Program-made: the position numbers and the translations under genes
In this document: piece after piece, positions 7,844-16,591 of the stretch
Layout of the letters: each line of letters starts with the position of its first letter
How positions within the stretch are numbered: the stretch's first letter is position 1
The notes under the pieces: model-generated
Database searches by the model: none
What the model was told of the DNA's origin: nothing
What the model saw: the letters and a program-made list of their open reading frames with translations, nothing else
Source of the DNA: Sphingomonas sp.
Lineage (GTDB): Bacteria > Pseudomonadota > Alphaproteobacteria > Sphingomonadales > Sphingomonadaceae
Assembly: GCA_019635535.1 (NCBI GenBank)
Contig: JAHBZH010000001.1
Coordinates: 1,144,995 to 1,208,994 of the forward strand
DNA length: 64,000 bases
Reading direction: 5' to 3'

Positions 7844-9627
7844 GCGGGCTCGATCTCTGGCCGATCGGCAATTGCCAGGTGAGCGCGCTGGTCGACGATG
7901 CGGCCGGTTTCGTCTGGGGATGCCAGCCGCGCGTTGACGGCGATCCCCTGTTCAGTGCGCTGATGTCGCCGAAGGATGGCGCGGGGGAGCGCGGCATCTG
8001 GCGGATCGCGCTGGAGGATCAGGTCTCGGCTTCGGCGCGCTACGTCAAGAACACGCCGATCCTCGTCACCCGGCTGACCGACGCGCAGGGCGGCGCGGTC
8101 GATATCTGCGATTTCTGCCCGCGCTTCGAGCGGACCGGACGCATGTACCGCCCGGTCGCCTTCGTGCGGATCGTCCGGCCGGTGGCAGGCGCGCCGCGCC
8201 TGAAGGTGATGCTCAATCCGACCAAGGATTGGGGCGCCGGCGATGCCGAGCGGACCAGCGGCACCAATCATATCCGCTATCTGCTGAAGCCCCAGCCGCT
8301 CCGCCTCACCACCGACGCGCCGGTCATCCATCTGCTGGAAAGGCGCAGCTTCCGGATCGAGAAGACGCTGCATTTCTTCCTGGGGCCGGACGAGCCGTTC
8401 AGCGGCGAGGTGACGCAGACGCTGGAGACGATGCTGCACCAGACCGCCGATCACTGGCGCGATTGGGTGCGCGGGCTTGCCATCCCGCTGGAATGGCAGC
8501 GCGTCGTGATCCGCGCCGCGATCGCGCTGAAGCTGTGCCAGCACGAGGAGACCGGCGCGATCGTCGCCGCGCTCACCACCTCGATCCCCGAGGCGCCCAA
8601 TTCCGGACGCAACTGGGACTATCGCTATTGCTGGATCCGCGATGCCTATTACACCGTGCAGGCGCTGAACCGGCTCGGCGCGCTCGATGTGCTGGAAGGC
8701 TATCTCGGCTATCTCAGGAACATCGTCGACGAGGCCAAGGACGGGCATATCCAGCCGCTCTACGCGGTGTCGGGCGAGCCGAAGCTGGAGGAATGGGAAG
8801 CCGCGGCACTGGCCGGCTATCGGGACATGGGGCCGGTCCGGGTCGGCAATGCGGCCTATACCCAGATCCAGCACGACGCCTACGGCCAGATCGTCCTGTC
8901 CAACACCCAGGCCTTCTTCGACGAGCGGCTGCTGCGCAAGGCGACGGCGGACGATTTCGCCGCGCTGGAGAAGGTCGGCGAGCGGGCCTGGCAGACGCAC
9001 GACCAGCCCGATGCGGGCCTATGGGAGCTGCGCACCCGTACGGCCGTCCACACCTACAGCTCGGTGATGAGTTGGGCGGCGTGCGACCGGCTCGCCAATA
9101 TCGCCGCCGAAATCGGCCAGGCGGACCGCGAGGCGGTGTGGCGCGAGCGCGCCGACGCAGTGCGGTCCGCGATCGAAGCGCAGGCCTGGCATGAGGGAGA
9201 GGGCCGTTTCGCCGCGACCTTCGGCGGCGACGAGCTCGACGCCAGCTTGCTCCAGCTGCTCGACATGCGCTTCCTGGAGGCCGACGATCCGCGCTTCCGC
9301 GCCACGTTCGACGCGGTGGAGAAGGGGCTGCGGCGCGGCGCCCATATGCTACGCTATGCCGCCGAGGACGATTTCGGGCTTCCCGAGACGGCGTTCAACT
9401 TCTGCACCTTCTGGCTGATCGAGGCGCTGCAGCTCACCGGGCGGGGCGAAGAGGCGCGGCAGCTTTACGAGGGGATGCTGGAGCGGCTGACCCCGGCCGG
9501 GCTGCTTTCGGAGGACAGCGATTTCGATACGGGCGAGCTGTGGGGGAACTATCCGCAAACCTATTCGCTGGTGGGGCTTATCAATTGCGCCGGGCTGCTG
9601 TCCCGGCCGTGGAGCTTCGTCCGTTGA
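7840..9627 (+). CDS. glycoside hydrolase family 15 (trehalase/glucoamylase type)
   Basis: 595 residues with the (alpha/alpha)6-barrel pattern of GH15: an N-terminal beta domain (MSGLDLWPIGNCQVSALVDD onward), then NSGRNWDYRYCWIRDAYYTV, a hallmark of bacterial GH15 trehalases, and near the C terminus ELWGNYPQTYSLVGLI. No signal peptide, so it acts in the cytoplasm. Lying between the phosphatase and the synthase of the trehalose pathway by overlapping starts and stops, it most likely hydrolyses trehalose or a related alpha-glucoside. ATG 7840 overlaps the otsB stop; an ATG 18 bases earlier is possible. Confidence 0.88.
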   Translation: MSGLDLWPIGNCQVSALVDDAAGFVWGCQPRVDGDPLFSALMSPKDGAGERGIWRIALEDQVSASARYVKNTPILVTRLTDAQGGAVDICDFCPRFERTGRMYRPVAFVRIVRPVAGAPRLKVMLNPTKDWGAGDAERTSGTNHIRYLLKPQPLRLTTDAPVIHLLERRSFRIEKTLHFFLGPDEPFSGEVTQTLETMLHQTADHWRDWVRGLAIPLEWQRVVIRAAIALKLCQHEETGAIVAALTTSIPEAPNSGRNWDYRYCWIRDAYYTVQALNRLGALDVLEGYLGYLRNIVDEAKDGHIQPLYAVSGEPKLEEWEAAALAGYRDMGPVRVGNAAYTQIQHDAYGQIVLSNTQAFFDERLLRKATADDFAALEKVGERAWQTHDQPDAGLWELRTRTAVHTYSSVMSWAACDRLANIAAEIGQADREAVWRERADAVRSAIEAQAWHEGEGRFAATFGGDELDASLLQLLDMRFLEADDPRFRATFDAVEKGLRRGAHMLRYAAEDDFGLPETAFNFCTFWLIEALQLTGRGEEARQLYEGMLERLTPAGLLSEDSDFDTGELWGNYPQTYSLVGLINCAGLLSRPWSFVR

Positions 9628-11063
9628 GCCGCCTGATCGTCATCTCCAACCGGGTGAGTGCGCCCAAGCCGCGCAGCGCCGACGGCGCGCAGGGCGGGCT
9701 GGCGGTCGCGCTGACCGCCGCACTGCGCGAATATCGCGGCCTGTGGTTCGGCTGGTCGGGGGAGACGGCGGAGGAATTCACCGGCCAGATCAACATACAG
9801 CGTTACGACGGGGTGACGACGGCGACGGTCGATCTCGAGGCGCAGGATGTCGAGGAATATTATAACGGCTATGCCAACCGGACGCTGTGGCCGCTCTTCC
9901 ACTATCGCATCGACCTCGCCGAATATGACCGCAGCTTCGGCACCGGCTATGAGCGGGTCAACGAGCGCTTCTCCGAGACGGTCGCGCCGCTGATCGAGCC
10001 GGACGACCTGGTCTGGGTCCACGACTATCACCTGATCCCGCTCGGCCAGCAGCTTCGCCAGCGAGGGTTGAAGAACCGGATCGGCTTCTTCCTCCACATT
10101 CCCTGGCCGCCGCACCGGCTGATGGTCTCGCTGCCCTTCCATCAGCGGCTGGTGCGGTCGATGCTCGCCTACGACCTGATCGGCTTCCAGACCGTCGAAT
10201 GGCTGGAGAGCTTCCATCACTACATCACCCGCGAGTTGGGCGGGACGGTGGACGCGGACGGGACGGTCCGTCTGGAGGGCCGCACCGTCCAGACCGCCGC
10301 CTTCCCGATCGGCATCGACGACGAGGAGTTCGAGGCGGCGGCCGCGAGCCATCAGGCGCACGAGGCGCAGGAGACGCTCCATCGCAGCGTCGAGGGCAAG
10401 AAACTGATCATCGGCGTCGACCGGCTCGATTACTCGAAGGGGCTGGCCGAGCGGTTCCACGGCTACCGCCGCTTCCTGGAGGAGCATGAGGACTGGCGCG
10501 GGCGCGTGTCCTTCCTCCAGATCGCCCCGCCGTCGCGCGGCGAGGTCCATACCTACGAGCATATCCGCGAGGAACTCGACGAGCTCTCCGGGCGCATCAA
10601 CGGCGAATTCGCCGACGTGGACTGGGTGCCCATCCGCTATGTCAACCGGGGCTATCCGCGCGCGGCGCTGGCCGGCTTCTACCGGGCGTCTCAGGTCGGG
10701 CTGGTGACGCCGCTCAGGGACGGCATGAACCTGGTCGCCAAGGAATATGTGGCGGCGCAGGATCCGGCCGACCCGGGTGTGCTGATCCTATCCCGCTTCG
10801 CCGGCGCGGCGCATCAGATGGGCGAGGCGTTGCTGATCAATCCCTATAGCAAGGACGAGATTTCCGATGCGATCCGCCAGGCGCTCGATATGCCGAAGGC
10901 GGAGCGCGTCCGACGTTGGGAGACGCTGATCGATCCAGTCCGGCGCGAAGACGTGCTTGCCTGGCGCCACACCTTCGTTGCCGCGCTGGCGGGCGGCGCG
11001 CCGCCCGTGTCTGAAACCGAAATCGAGACGGCGACCGGGCCGGAAAGCCCCGTCGCCGCCTGA
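9624..11063 (+). CDS. otsA: trehalose-6-phosphate synthase (GT20)
   Basis: Joins glucose from UDP-glucose (or a related donor) to glucose-6-phosphate. 479 residues with the GT20 signatures SRLIVISNRVSAPK, GGLAVALTAAL, WFGWSGE, WVHDYHLIPLG, IGFFLHIPWP, GVDRLDYSKGLAERF and PLRDGMNLVAKEYVAAQ. The start is probably TTG 9624, overlapping the preceding stop, with GGAG nine bases upstream; GTG 9609 is the alternative. It ends the otsB-GH15-otsA operon. The C terminus beyond about residue 460 is a short unstructured tail. Confidence 0.93.
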   Translation: MSRLIVISNRVSAPKPRSADGAQGGLAVALTAALREYRGLWFGWSGETAEEFTGQINIQRYDGVTTATVDLEAQDVEEYYNGYANRTLWPLFHYRIDLAEYDRSFGTGYERVNERFSETVAPLIEPDDLVWVHDYHLIPLGQQLRQRGLKNRIGFFLHIPWPPHRLMVSLPFHQRLVRSMLAYDLIGFQTVEWLESFHHYITRELGGTVDADGTVRLEGRTVQTAAFPIGIDDEEFEAAAASHQAHEAQETLHRSVEGKKLIIGVDRLDYSKGLAERFHGYRRFLEEHEDWRGRVSFLQIAPPSRGEVHTYEHIREELDELSGRINGEFADVDWVPIRYVNRGYPRAALAGFYRASQVGLVTPLRDGMNLVAKEYVAAQDPADPGVLILSRFAGAAHQMGEALLINPYSKDEISDAIRQALDMPKAERVRRWETLIDPVRREDVLAWRHTFVAALAGGAPPVSETEIETATGPESPVAA

Positions 11064-11072
11064 ACCTTCACA

Positions 11073-11573
11073 TCAGCGGCAGCGCACCTGGCTCTGCTGC
11101 TGTTCGACCGAGCGGCCGATCAGCGCGCCGAGCACGCCGCCGACGATCGTGCCGCCCGCGCGGTTGCGCCCGCCGTCGATCGCGCGGCCGAGCAATGCTC
11201 CCGCGCCGGCGCCGATGACCAGGCCGGTCGTGCCGTCGCTGCGCTCGCAATAATAGCGCCCGTCCGAACCGCGATACACGCGGTCGTTCGAAGTCAGCAC
11301 GCGCTCCTGGTAGCGCGGGTCGTCGCGATAATAACGCGAGGCATCATAATCGCTGACATAGGGATCGTCGTAGCGGTCGTTGTAGCGGTAGCGATCGCGC
11401 CGCGTCGCATCCTCGAAGCGCGCCCGCTCGCGCTCGTAGAGGCGCTGCTCGCTGTCGAAGCGCCGCTGTGCCTGATCCCAACGCTGCTGTTCTGCGCGGG
11501 TCTGGGCCTGGGCCGGAGCTACGGCGAGCAGTCCTGCCGCCGCGGCCGCCATGGCGATCATGCTGGTTTTCAT
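11073..11573 (-). CDS. glycine-zipper 2TM-type envelope protein
   Basis: 166 residues: signal peptide (MKTSMIAMAAAAAGLLAVAPAQAQ), a charged tyrosine/arginine-rich middle, then RYYCERSDGTTGLVIGAGAGALLGRAIDGG and GGTIVGGVLGALIGRSVE, the glycine-zipper pattern that inserts in or spans membranes. A paralogue with the same YYCxRSDGTTGL core is encoded at 25108-25503. Function of the family is unsettled; members affect outer-membrane stability. It converges on the otsA gene, with only nine bases between the stops. Confidence 0.75.
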   Translation of the reverse strand: MKTSMIAMAAAAAGLLAVAPAQAQTRAEQQRWDQAQRRFDSEQRLYERERARFEDATRRDRYRYNDRYDDPYVSDYDASRYYRDDPRYQERVLTSNDRVYRGSDGRYYCERSDGTTGLVIGAGAGALLGRAIDGGRNRAGGTIVGGVLGALIGRSVEQQQSQVRCR

Positions 11574-11856
11574 ATCCCTGTCTCCTTACGCGGACGTTAC
11601 GATTTCTGACATGATCGAGACGCCAAAGGAAGCGCCGCGCCGTCCGCCCGGCTTAGCGCGCGACCGGCTGAACGGTTCCAGAACGATCGGGACGGCGTCG
11701 CGGAAGTTGACGAACCTGACGCCCCGTCGGGGCGCAGCGCTCCTCCCCAGGCGAAGCCGGCGTCCCGAAACGTCCGTCGCCGCGGCAAGGAATACGGGCC
11801 GGGCGCGGGAGACGAATGTTCGCGGGCCTTGGTCGGCCGGCGATGAAAAAACATGG
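11574..11856. other. gene-free stretch between divergent small envelope genes
   Basis: This part of the 391-base gap contains the block GTTGACGAACCTGACGCCCC at about 11705, which continues GTCGGGGC and matches, inverted, sequence at about 3840-3866. It must also hold the promoter of the minus-strand glycine-zipper gene. Nothing else protein-like or RNA-like was recognised. Confidence 0.5.
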
Positions 11857-11895
11857 CGATATGGTTCATCATAATAACGAGTATGTACCATATCG
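11857..11895. promoter_or_regulatory. inverted repeat upstream of small lipoprotein gene
   Basis: CGATATGGTTCAT at 11857-11869 faces ATGTACCATATCG at 11883-11895, twelve of thirteen positions complementary, with an AT-rich 13-base centre. It is about 70 bases before the lipoprotein start. It could be an operator for a dimeric regulator or an mRNA hairpin. No matching regulator is encoded nearby. Confidence 0.4.
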
Positions 11896-11964
11896 GATTG
11901 CTGTAGGAAAGCCCGGAGCCGAAACGGCGCAAGGGCGTTGACGCGTGCAACCTGGAGGAATGTC

Positions 11965-12237
11965 ATGCGACCGATATTTGCCCTGCCGCTCGCCGTGCTG
12001 GCCGCAGCCGGCTGCAGCGTCGAAAACGATCCGGGGAACGACACGACGACGATCCGCTACGATTCCCGGCCGATCGGGAATGCGGTCGGCGAGGTCGGCA
12101 ATGCCGTCGGCCAATCCGTCTCCGACATCGGCAACGCCACCGAACGCGCCGAACGGGTGATCGACAATGCCCGCGATATGGAGGTCAATATCGACCTGCG
12201 GCGCGGCGAAAGCGAGGCGCAGCGCAACGGGAATTAG
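11965..12237 (+). CDS. small lipoprotein, unknown function
   Basis: 90 residues. The N terminus MRPIFALPLAVLAAAGCS has a lipobox (LAAAGC), so the mature protein should be lipid-modified at Cys16 or so and lie in the envelope. The rest is hydrophilic, with a repeated pattern GNAVGEVGNAVGQSVSDIGNA suggestive of an amphipathic helix. ATG 11965 follows a good GGAGGA ribosome site. No known domain was recognised. Confidence 0.65.
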   Translation: MRPIFALPLAVLAAAGCSVENDPGNDTTTIRYDSRPIGNAVGEVGNAVGQSVSDIGNATERAERVIDNARDMEVNIDLRRGESEAQRNGN

Positions 12238-12261
12238 GGTCGGCTCCTCCGCTGAGCAGGA

Positions 12262-13209
12262 TCAGTCCCCGCCGAGCGCCGAGAAGACGAACAGCAGCAG
12301 GAACCCGACGCCCAGGATCGTCATGGTGATGGCGAAGGTCGCGGTGAAATCCTCGATGATCTCCATGGCGCCGAACAGGGAGGTGCCGGTGTCGAGCTGT
12401 TGCGCTTCGGTGTCGGCGCGTTCGCGCGCGGTCTTCGCGGCGCGGTAATTTTCGACGCCGCAATAATTGCACAGGCAGGCGAAGGCACGGGCGTCGAAGC
12501 GCACGCCGCCGCCGCAGCTCTGGCAATTGTCATAGGCGACGCCGCCGGCCGTGACCGGCACGGCGAGCGCAGCCAGGGCCGGGAAATCGCGCTGCCGGCC
12601 GCGCAGCTCCTTCGAGAGATTGGCGAGCATGACGGACGCGATCATCCACATGATGAAGCCGGCGAAGGAGAGGCCCATCAGCAACGTGGCCCAGCCTTCG
12701 CCAAGCGGGGCGATCAGCCGCTCGATGGCGCTGTCGGGATATTCGACGGCGCCGATCATCAGGATGCCGAACATTGCCGGCTGCGCGAAAATCCACAGCA
12801 GGAAGAAGAGGCGCACGGGCGAGGCAACGAGCAGGCGCGCGATCCGCCAGTCGCGCGTCGCCGCGCGCGTGACGCTGCGCAGGCGGCGGCGCAAGGCGAT
12901 CGTGGCGGTATAATCCTCCGGCAGCGGCGTGCGGTCGCGGCAGGCCGTGCAGGTCATCCGATCGGTTTCCAGCGCGAGCGCCCCGCCGCAATTGGCGCAG
13001 TTCATCGGCTGGAGATGCGGAAGGCGCTCAAGCAGGCGGGCGCGGGTCCGCTTGTGCTGTTCGCGGTCCTCGCCCAGCGCCTTTTCGAGCGCGGACCAGC
13101 GCGCCATCTGCCGGTACCAGGCGTAACAGGCCCCCAGGACGAGCGGGACGAGGAGTGCGCCCTGCAGCAGGAAGATAAAGGTGCTGACCTCGTAGACGCG
13201 CTGAAACAT
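12262..13209 (-). CDS. membrane protein with two zinc-ribbon motifs
   Basis: 315 residues. An N-terminal transmembrane helix (FIFLLQGALLVPLVLGACYAW) is followed by a first ribbon CANCGG...CTACRD, two central helices (VRLFFLLWIFAQPAMFGILM and GWATLLMGLSFAGFIMWMIA), a second ribbon CQSCGG...CNYCG, and a final helix near the C terminus (ITMTILGVGFLLLFVFSAL). The ribbons should bind structural zinc on the cytoplasmic side. I recognise no named family and give no function. Confidence 0.7.
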   Translation of the reverse strand: MFQRVYEVSTFIFLLQGALLVPLVLGACYAWYRQMARWSALEKALGEDREQHKRTRARLLERLPHLQPMNCANCGGALALETDRMTCTACRDRTPLPEDYTATIALRRRLRSVTRAATRDWRIARLLVASPVRLFFLLWIFAQPAMFGILMIGAVEYPDSAIERLIAPLGEGWATLLMGLSFAGFIMWMIASVMLANLSKELRGRQRDFPALAALAVPVTAGGVAYDNCQSCGGGVRFDARAFACLCNYCGVENYRAAKTARERADTEAQQLDTGTSLFGAMEIIEDFTATFAITMTILGVGFLLLFVFSALGGD

Positions 13210-13349
13210 CCCCCGCCCCCCGCAGGTGCGTGCGGGCGGGAGGTTAGCCGTGGCCGGCCATGCTTGCCAATGGGCGAGAAGCAGGCGCGCGCGGAGCGGC
13301 GAGGCACCGGCGCATTGGAGTTGGAAGCGGCAAATGTTATGAGGCTATT

Positions 13350-13520
13350 ATGAGCGCGCAGAAGAGCCTGTTCGATTCCCCCGAAGCCGAGGCGAAATCC
13401 GAGGCGCGTGCGGAAGCCGATGTGGCGGCCGGACGGCTGATCTCCCACGCGGCGGTGCGCCGGTGGCTCGGTTCATGGGGGAGCGCGAAGCGGTTGCCGA
13501 GGCCGCGCATCGGCGACTGA
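13350..13520 (+). CDS. putative antitoxin, ParD-like small protein
   Basis: 56 residues, hydrophilic, ending with SHAAVRRWLGSWGS, a segment typical of small antitoxins paired with ParE toxins. The start ATG 13350 has GAGG a few bases upstream. The toxin gene begins two bases after this stop. By analogy it should bind the toxin and repress its own promoter. The call rests on this segment and on the neighbour. Confidence 0.6.
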   Translation: MSAQKSLFDSPEAEAKSEARAEADVAAGRLISHAAVRRWLGSWGSAKRLPRPRIGD

Positions 13521-13521
13521 T

Positions 13522-13806
13522 TTGCACAAAATCGTCTGGACCGACGAGGCGATCGCGCATCTCGAAGCGATCGTCACTTATGTCTCGGTCTACGATCTTG
13601 CCGCGGCGGAGCGGCTCGGACGGCGCCTGATCGAGCTGGCTGACAGTCTCGCCGAGTTCCCCAATCGCGGACGCCACGCCGGCGATGGACGGCGGGAGAT
13701 GACGATCGTGCCGCCTTATGTGCTGCGCTATCGGGTGGATGGGGAGCGGGTGATTATTCTGCGTATCCGGCATGGGGCGCGGGAAGAGGGGGACGATCCG
13801 ATATGA
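13522..13806 (+). CDS. ParE/RelE-family toxin
   Basis: 94 residues, the usual size. KIVWTDEAIAHLEAIVTYVS, LADSLAEFPNRGRHAGDGRREM and PPYVLRYRVDGERVIILRIRHGARE follow the ParE pattern of helix hairpin and beta sheet. Such toxins poison gyrase (ParE) or cleave mRNA (RelE); the ParE pattern fits better. TTG is the only start giving full length, and it comes directly after the antitoxin stop. Its own stop overlaps the following PD-(D/E)XK gene, so three proteins are coupled. Confidence 0.8.
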   Translation: MHKIVWTDEAIAHLEAIVTYVSVYDLAAAERLGRRLIELADSLAEFPNRGRHAGDGRREMTIVPPYVLRYRVDGERVIILRIRHGAREEGDDPI

Positions 13807-15113
13807 TGACGTCCCAGTCCGACTTCGGCTCCTATCTTGCGGTTGTTTACGAGCGCGACATTGATCTGCTTCTCATGGAAGAGTTCCATGCGAGTGAGGG
13901 CTTCGTGGCGTGGTTTGCAGGGCGCTTGGGCATCGAGGACGCGAAATTCGATGGTGCCTGGCACAGCGTTACGGATGCCGATGGAGAAACCGATCTCCTG
14001 CTTCGAGTCAAAACCCGCGAGCAGCGAATAGGCATTCTCATCGAGAACAAGGTTTCGGCGCCGGAGCAAGACCGACAAAGCGAGCGATATCATCTAAGAG
14101 CGACGCGCGCGCAGGAGGAGAAAAAGTTCGACGCCTTCGTCACCTCTATTTGCGCACCGGAGGTCTATCTGAATGGCTTAGCCGAAGACCGGCTATATCA
14201 AGGCCACATTTCCTATGAATCGATAGCCGACTGGTTCGCCTCGCGCGACGGACCGCGCAATGAATGGCGCCACCGCATAATGCGCGAAGCGATCAATCAG
14301 GGGCGACGCGGTTATACAATGATCGTGAACCCGGCGGTTACCGGCTTTCATCAGGCCTTCTGGGAGCATGTGCAACGGCACTATCCAGCCATTGCCATGC
14401 GGCGTCCAACGTCGAAGGGAAATAAATCCAACTGGATTCTCATGAAGGGGCGTGACTTTCCTTCATATGCGCAACTGCATTTCAAGATGGATCAATGCGT
14501 CGTCGAACTCGGCTTCTTGAACCGCCAAGTGTCGGAGATTCTTGCCCGCAAGGACGATTGGCCCGGCGATGTGATACCCGTCCAGAAGGGCAAGACGGCC
14601 GCCTTGGCCATAAGAATTCCGCCCGTTGACAGAATGGCATCCTTCGCAAGCCAGGCGGAGTCGATCGGGGAGGTTTTCAAAGCGCTTTTGAAGCTCCTTC
14701 CCCACGGCCGCTTGTTGGAGACGCCCGATCTTGAGCAAGCATCGGCCATGTCCTCGTTCACGAGGGCCTATCTCAACGGGGAGCCTGTGCTGGCCGTATC
14801 GCCGAATGGCGGGACAAGGCTGGTTATGGCCTTCATCGCCTTCAACGATGGGGTAAGCTATGCTGATGATGGAGCGGTTGATCCCTATATGGCCGGCCAG
14901 CCGATCCACCATCTGACTGGTAAGCTGACCAGCGATAAAACGAGCCTGTTCTGTGCCGATCATGTGTTCCGCCCCATCGAACATGGTGAGCGTGAGGCCG
15001 GGGCTTGGTACGAAGTCTTGCGATCGATTGCGCCCAAGCCGATTGAGGCGGTTCATGACGAGTTGGAATATCTCCTCAAGAAGGATCGAGGCGGTTTCGC
15101 AAGTCTCCCCTGA
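13803..15113 (+). CDS. PD-(D/E)XK nuclease-superfamily protein
   Basis: 436 residues. The N-terminal 100 residues carry the nuclease core: GETDLLLRV with Asp64, then GILIENKVSAPEQDRQSERY with Glu81-x-Lys83 and the downstream QxxRY motif, as in the PDDEXK_4 group. The C-terminal two thirds are unassigned. The ATG overlaps the toxin stop (ATGA). Codon use is less GC-rich than in the neighbouring metabolic genes, suggesting transfer. It could be a DNA-cleaving defence protein; nuclease activity is inferred from the motif only. Confidence 0.72.
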   Translation: MMTSQSDFGSYLAVVYERDIDLLLMEEFHASEGFVAWFAGRLGIEDAKFDGAWHSVTDADGETDLLLRVKTREQRIGILIENKVSAPEQDRQSERYHLRATRAQEEKKFDAFVTSICAPEVYLNGLAEDRLYQGHISYESIADWFASRDGPRNEWRHRIMREAINQGRRGYTMIVNPAVTGFHQAFWEHVQRHYPAIAMRRPTSKGNKSNWILMKGRDFPSYAQLHFKMDQCVVELGFLNRQVSEILARKDDWPGDVIPVQKGKTAALAIRIPPVDRMASFASQAESIGEVFKALLKLLPHGRLLETPDLEQASAMSSFTRAYLNGEPVLAVSPNGGTRLVMAFIAFNDGVSYADDGAVDPYMAGQPIHHLTGKLTSDKTSLFCADHVFRPIEHGEREAGAWYEVLRSIAPKPIEAVHDELEYLLKKDRGGFASLP

Positions 15114-15181
15114 TCCGTGAAAGACCAGTAAGGCTTTCAGCGACCACTCGGCACGCACGGCATCGTCGTGCGGGGCAGAGC

Positions 15182-16372
15182 TTAATCCACCAGCTCCAGC
15201 GCCACCGCCGTCGCTTCCCCACCCCCGATGCAGAGGCTGGCCACGCCCTTCCTGCCGCCGCGATTCTGCAACGCGGCGATGAGGGTGGCGAGGATGCGGG
15301 CGCCGCTGGCGCCGATCGGGTGGCCGAGCGCGGTGGCGCCGCCGTTCACGTTCACCTTGTCGTGCGGAATGCCGAGATCGCGCATCGCGATCATCGCGAC
15401 GGCGGCGAAGGCCTCGTTGACCTCGAACAGGTCGACGTCGGCGACGCTCCAGCCGGCCTTGTCGAGCGCCTTCTGGATCGCGTTGACCGGCGCGGTGGTG
15501 AAGAGGGCCGGCTTGTGGGCGTGGGCGGCGGTGGCGACGATGCGGGCGACGGGCTTGAGGCCGGCCGTGTCGGCAACGCTCGCCCGGGTGAGGACCAAAG
15601 CGGCGGCGCCGTCGCTGATCGAGCTGGCATTGGCCGCGGTGATCGTGCCGTCCTTCGCGAATGCGGGCTTCAACGTCGGGATTTTCTCCGGGTTGCCCTT
15701 CGGCGGCTGCTCGTCCTGCGCGACCGTCTCGCTGCCTTTGCGGGTCTTGACCTCGACCGCGACGATCTCTCGATCGAAGGCGCCCGAAGTCTGGGCGGCC
15801 TGGGCGCGGGTGAGGGAGGCGATGGCGTAATCGTCCTGCGCCTGGCGGGTGAACTGGTATTCCTGCGCGGTGTCCTCGGCGAAGGTGCCCATCGCGCGGC
15901 CGGGCTCGTAGGCGTCCTCGAGGCCGTCGAGGAACATATGGTCCATCACCCGGTCGTGGCCCATGCGGGCGCCGCCGCGATGCTTTTGCAGGATGTAGGG
16001 AGCGTTGGTCATGCTCTCCATGCCGCCCGCCACGAGGAGATCGACCGAGCCGGCGGCGAGCGCCTCGGCGCCCATGATGACGGTCTGCATGCCGGAGCCG
16101 CACATCTTGTTGACCGTGGTCGCCTCGACCGAATCGGGCAGGCCCGCCTTCAGCGCCGCCTGCCGCGCCGGGGCCTGGCCGAGGCCGGCGGGGAGGACAC
16201 AGCCCATGTAGATGCGCTCGACCGCTTCGCCGCCCACGCCCGCGCGCTCGACCGCCGCCTTCACTGCCGCGGCGCCGAGATCGACGGCGCTGGCGCCGGC
16301 GAGGCTGCCCTGGAAGCTGCCCATCGGGGTGCGGGCGTAGGAGAGGATGACGACGGGATCGGTGGTGGGCAT
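15182..16372 (-). CDS. acetyl-CoA acetyltransferase (thiolase)
   Basis: 396 residues, full thiolase length. NKMCGSGMQTVIMG has the nucleophile cysteine, VNVNGGATALGHPIGASGAR the His loop, and LCIGGGEATAVALE the second cysteine. It condenses two acetyl-CoA or cleaves acetoacetyl-CoA. It is divergent from the isovaleryl-CoA dehydrogenase operon, which yields acetoacetate or acetoacetyl-CoA, so it probably finishes leucine breakdown; PHB synthesis is a second possibility. Confidence 0.93.
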   Translation of the reverse strand: MPTTDPVVILSYARTPMGSFQGSLAGASAVDLGAAAVKAAVERAGVGGEAVERIYMGCVLPAGLGQAPARQAALKAGLPDSVEATTVNKMCGSGMQTVIMGAEALAAGSVDLLVAGGMESMTNAPYILQKHRGGARMGHDRVMDHMFLDGLEDAYEPGRAMGTFAEDTAQEYQFTRQAQDDYAIASLTRAQAAQTSGAFDREIVAVEVKTRKGSETVAQDEQPPKGNPEKIPTLKPAFAKDGTITAANASSISDGAAALVLTRASVADTAGLKPVARIVATAAHAHKPALFTTAPVNAIQKALDKAGWSVADVDLFEVNEAFAAVAMIAMRDLGIPHDKVNVNGGATALGHPIGASGARILATLIAALQNRGGRKGVASLCIGGGEATAVALELVD

Positions 16373-16390
16373 GGCGGATTCCTTCTTCAG

Positions 16391-16509
16391 TCCTCCCCGG
16401 AACGGGGAGGGGGACCGCGGCGCGAAGCGGCGTGGTGGAGGGGCCGTCCCGGCCTCCTCGACCCCTCCACCATGCCGCGCATGGTCCCCCTCCCCGTTCC
16501 GGGGAGGAT
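16391..16509. repeat. palindromic repeat family A, copy 1
   Basis: Inverted ends TCCTCCCCGGAACGGGGAGG and CCTCCCCGTTCCGGGGAGGA enclose two half units: GGGGACCG-hairpin-TGGTGGAGGGG and ACCCCTCCACC-hairpin-GGTCCCC. It lies in the divergent promoter region between the thiolase and isovaleryl-CoA dehydrogenase genes. Copies 2 to 4 are at 19428, 21941 and, inside uvrA, 36236. No transposase is present, so it is a non-autonomous REP-like or miniature element. Confidence 0.9.
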
Positions 16510-16591
16510 TTGGGAGCGCACATAGGCGCCTCGCGCGCCTTGTTCAAATCTTCGCGGCTCTGCTAGGGCGGCGGGCGACAGGGAGAGGAAT

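Noticed and set aside
15118..15139. TGAAAG...CTTTCA hairpin after the PD-(D/E)XK gene as a terminator
   Set aside because: Only six paired bases and no T-run follow, too weak to call.
14463..16547. 694-codon minus-strand frame over the PD-(D/E)XK gene and thiolase
   Set aside because: It is the wrong frame of the thiolase, followed by antisense of a supported gene; no start signal or domain.
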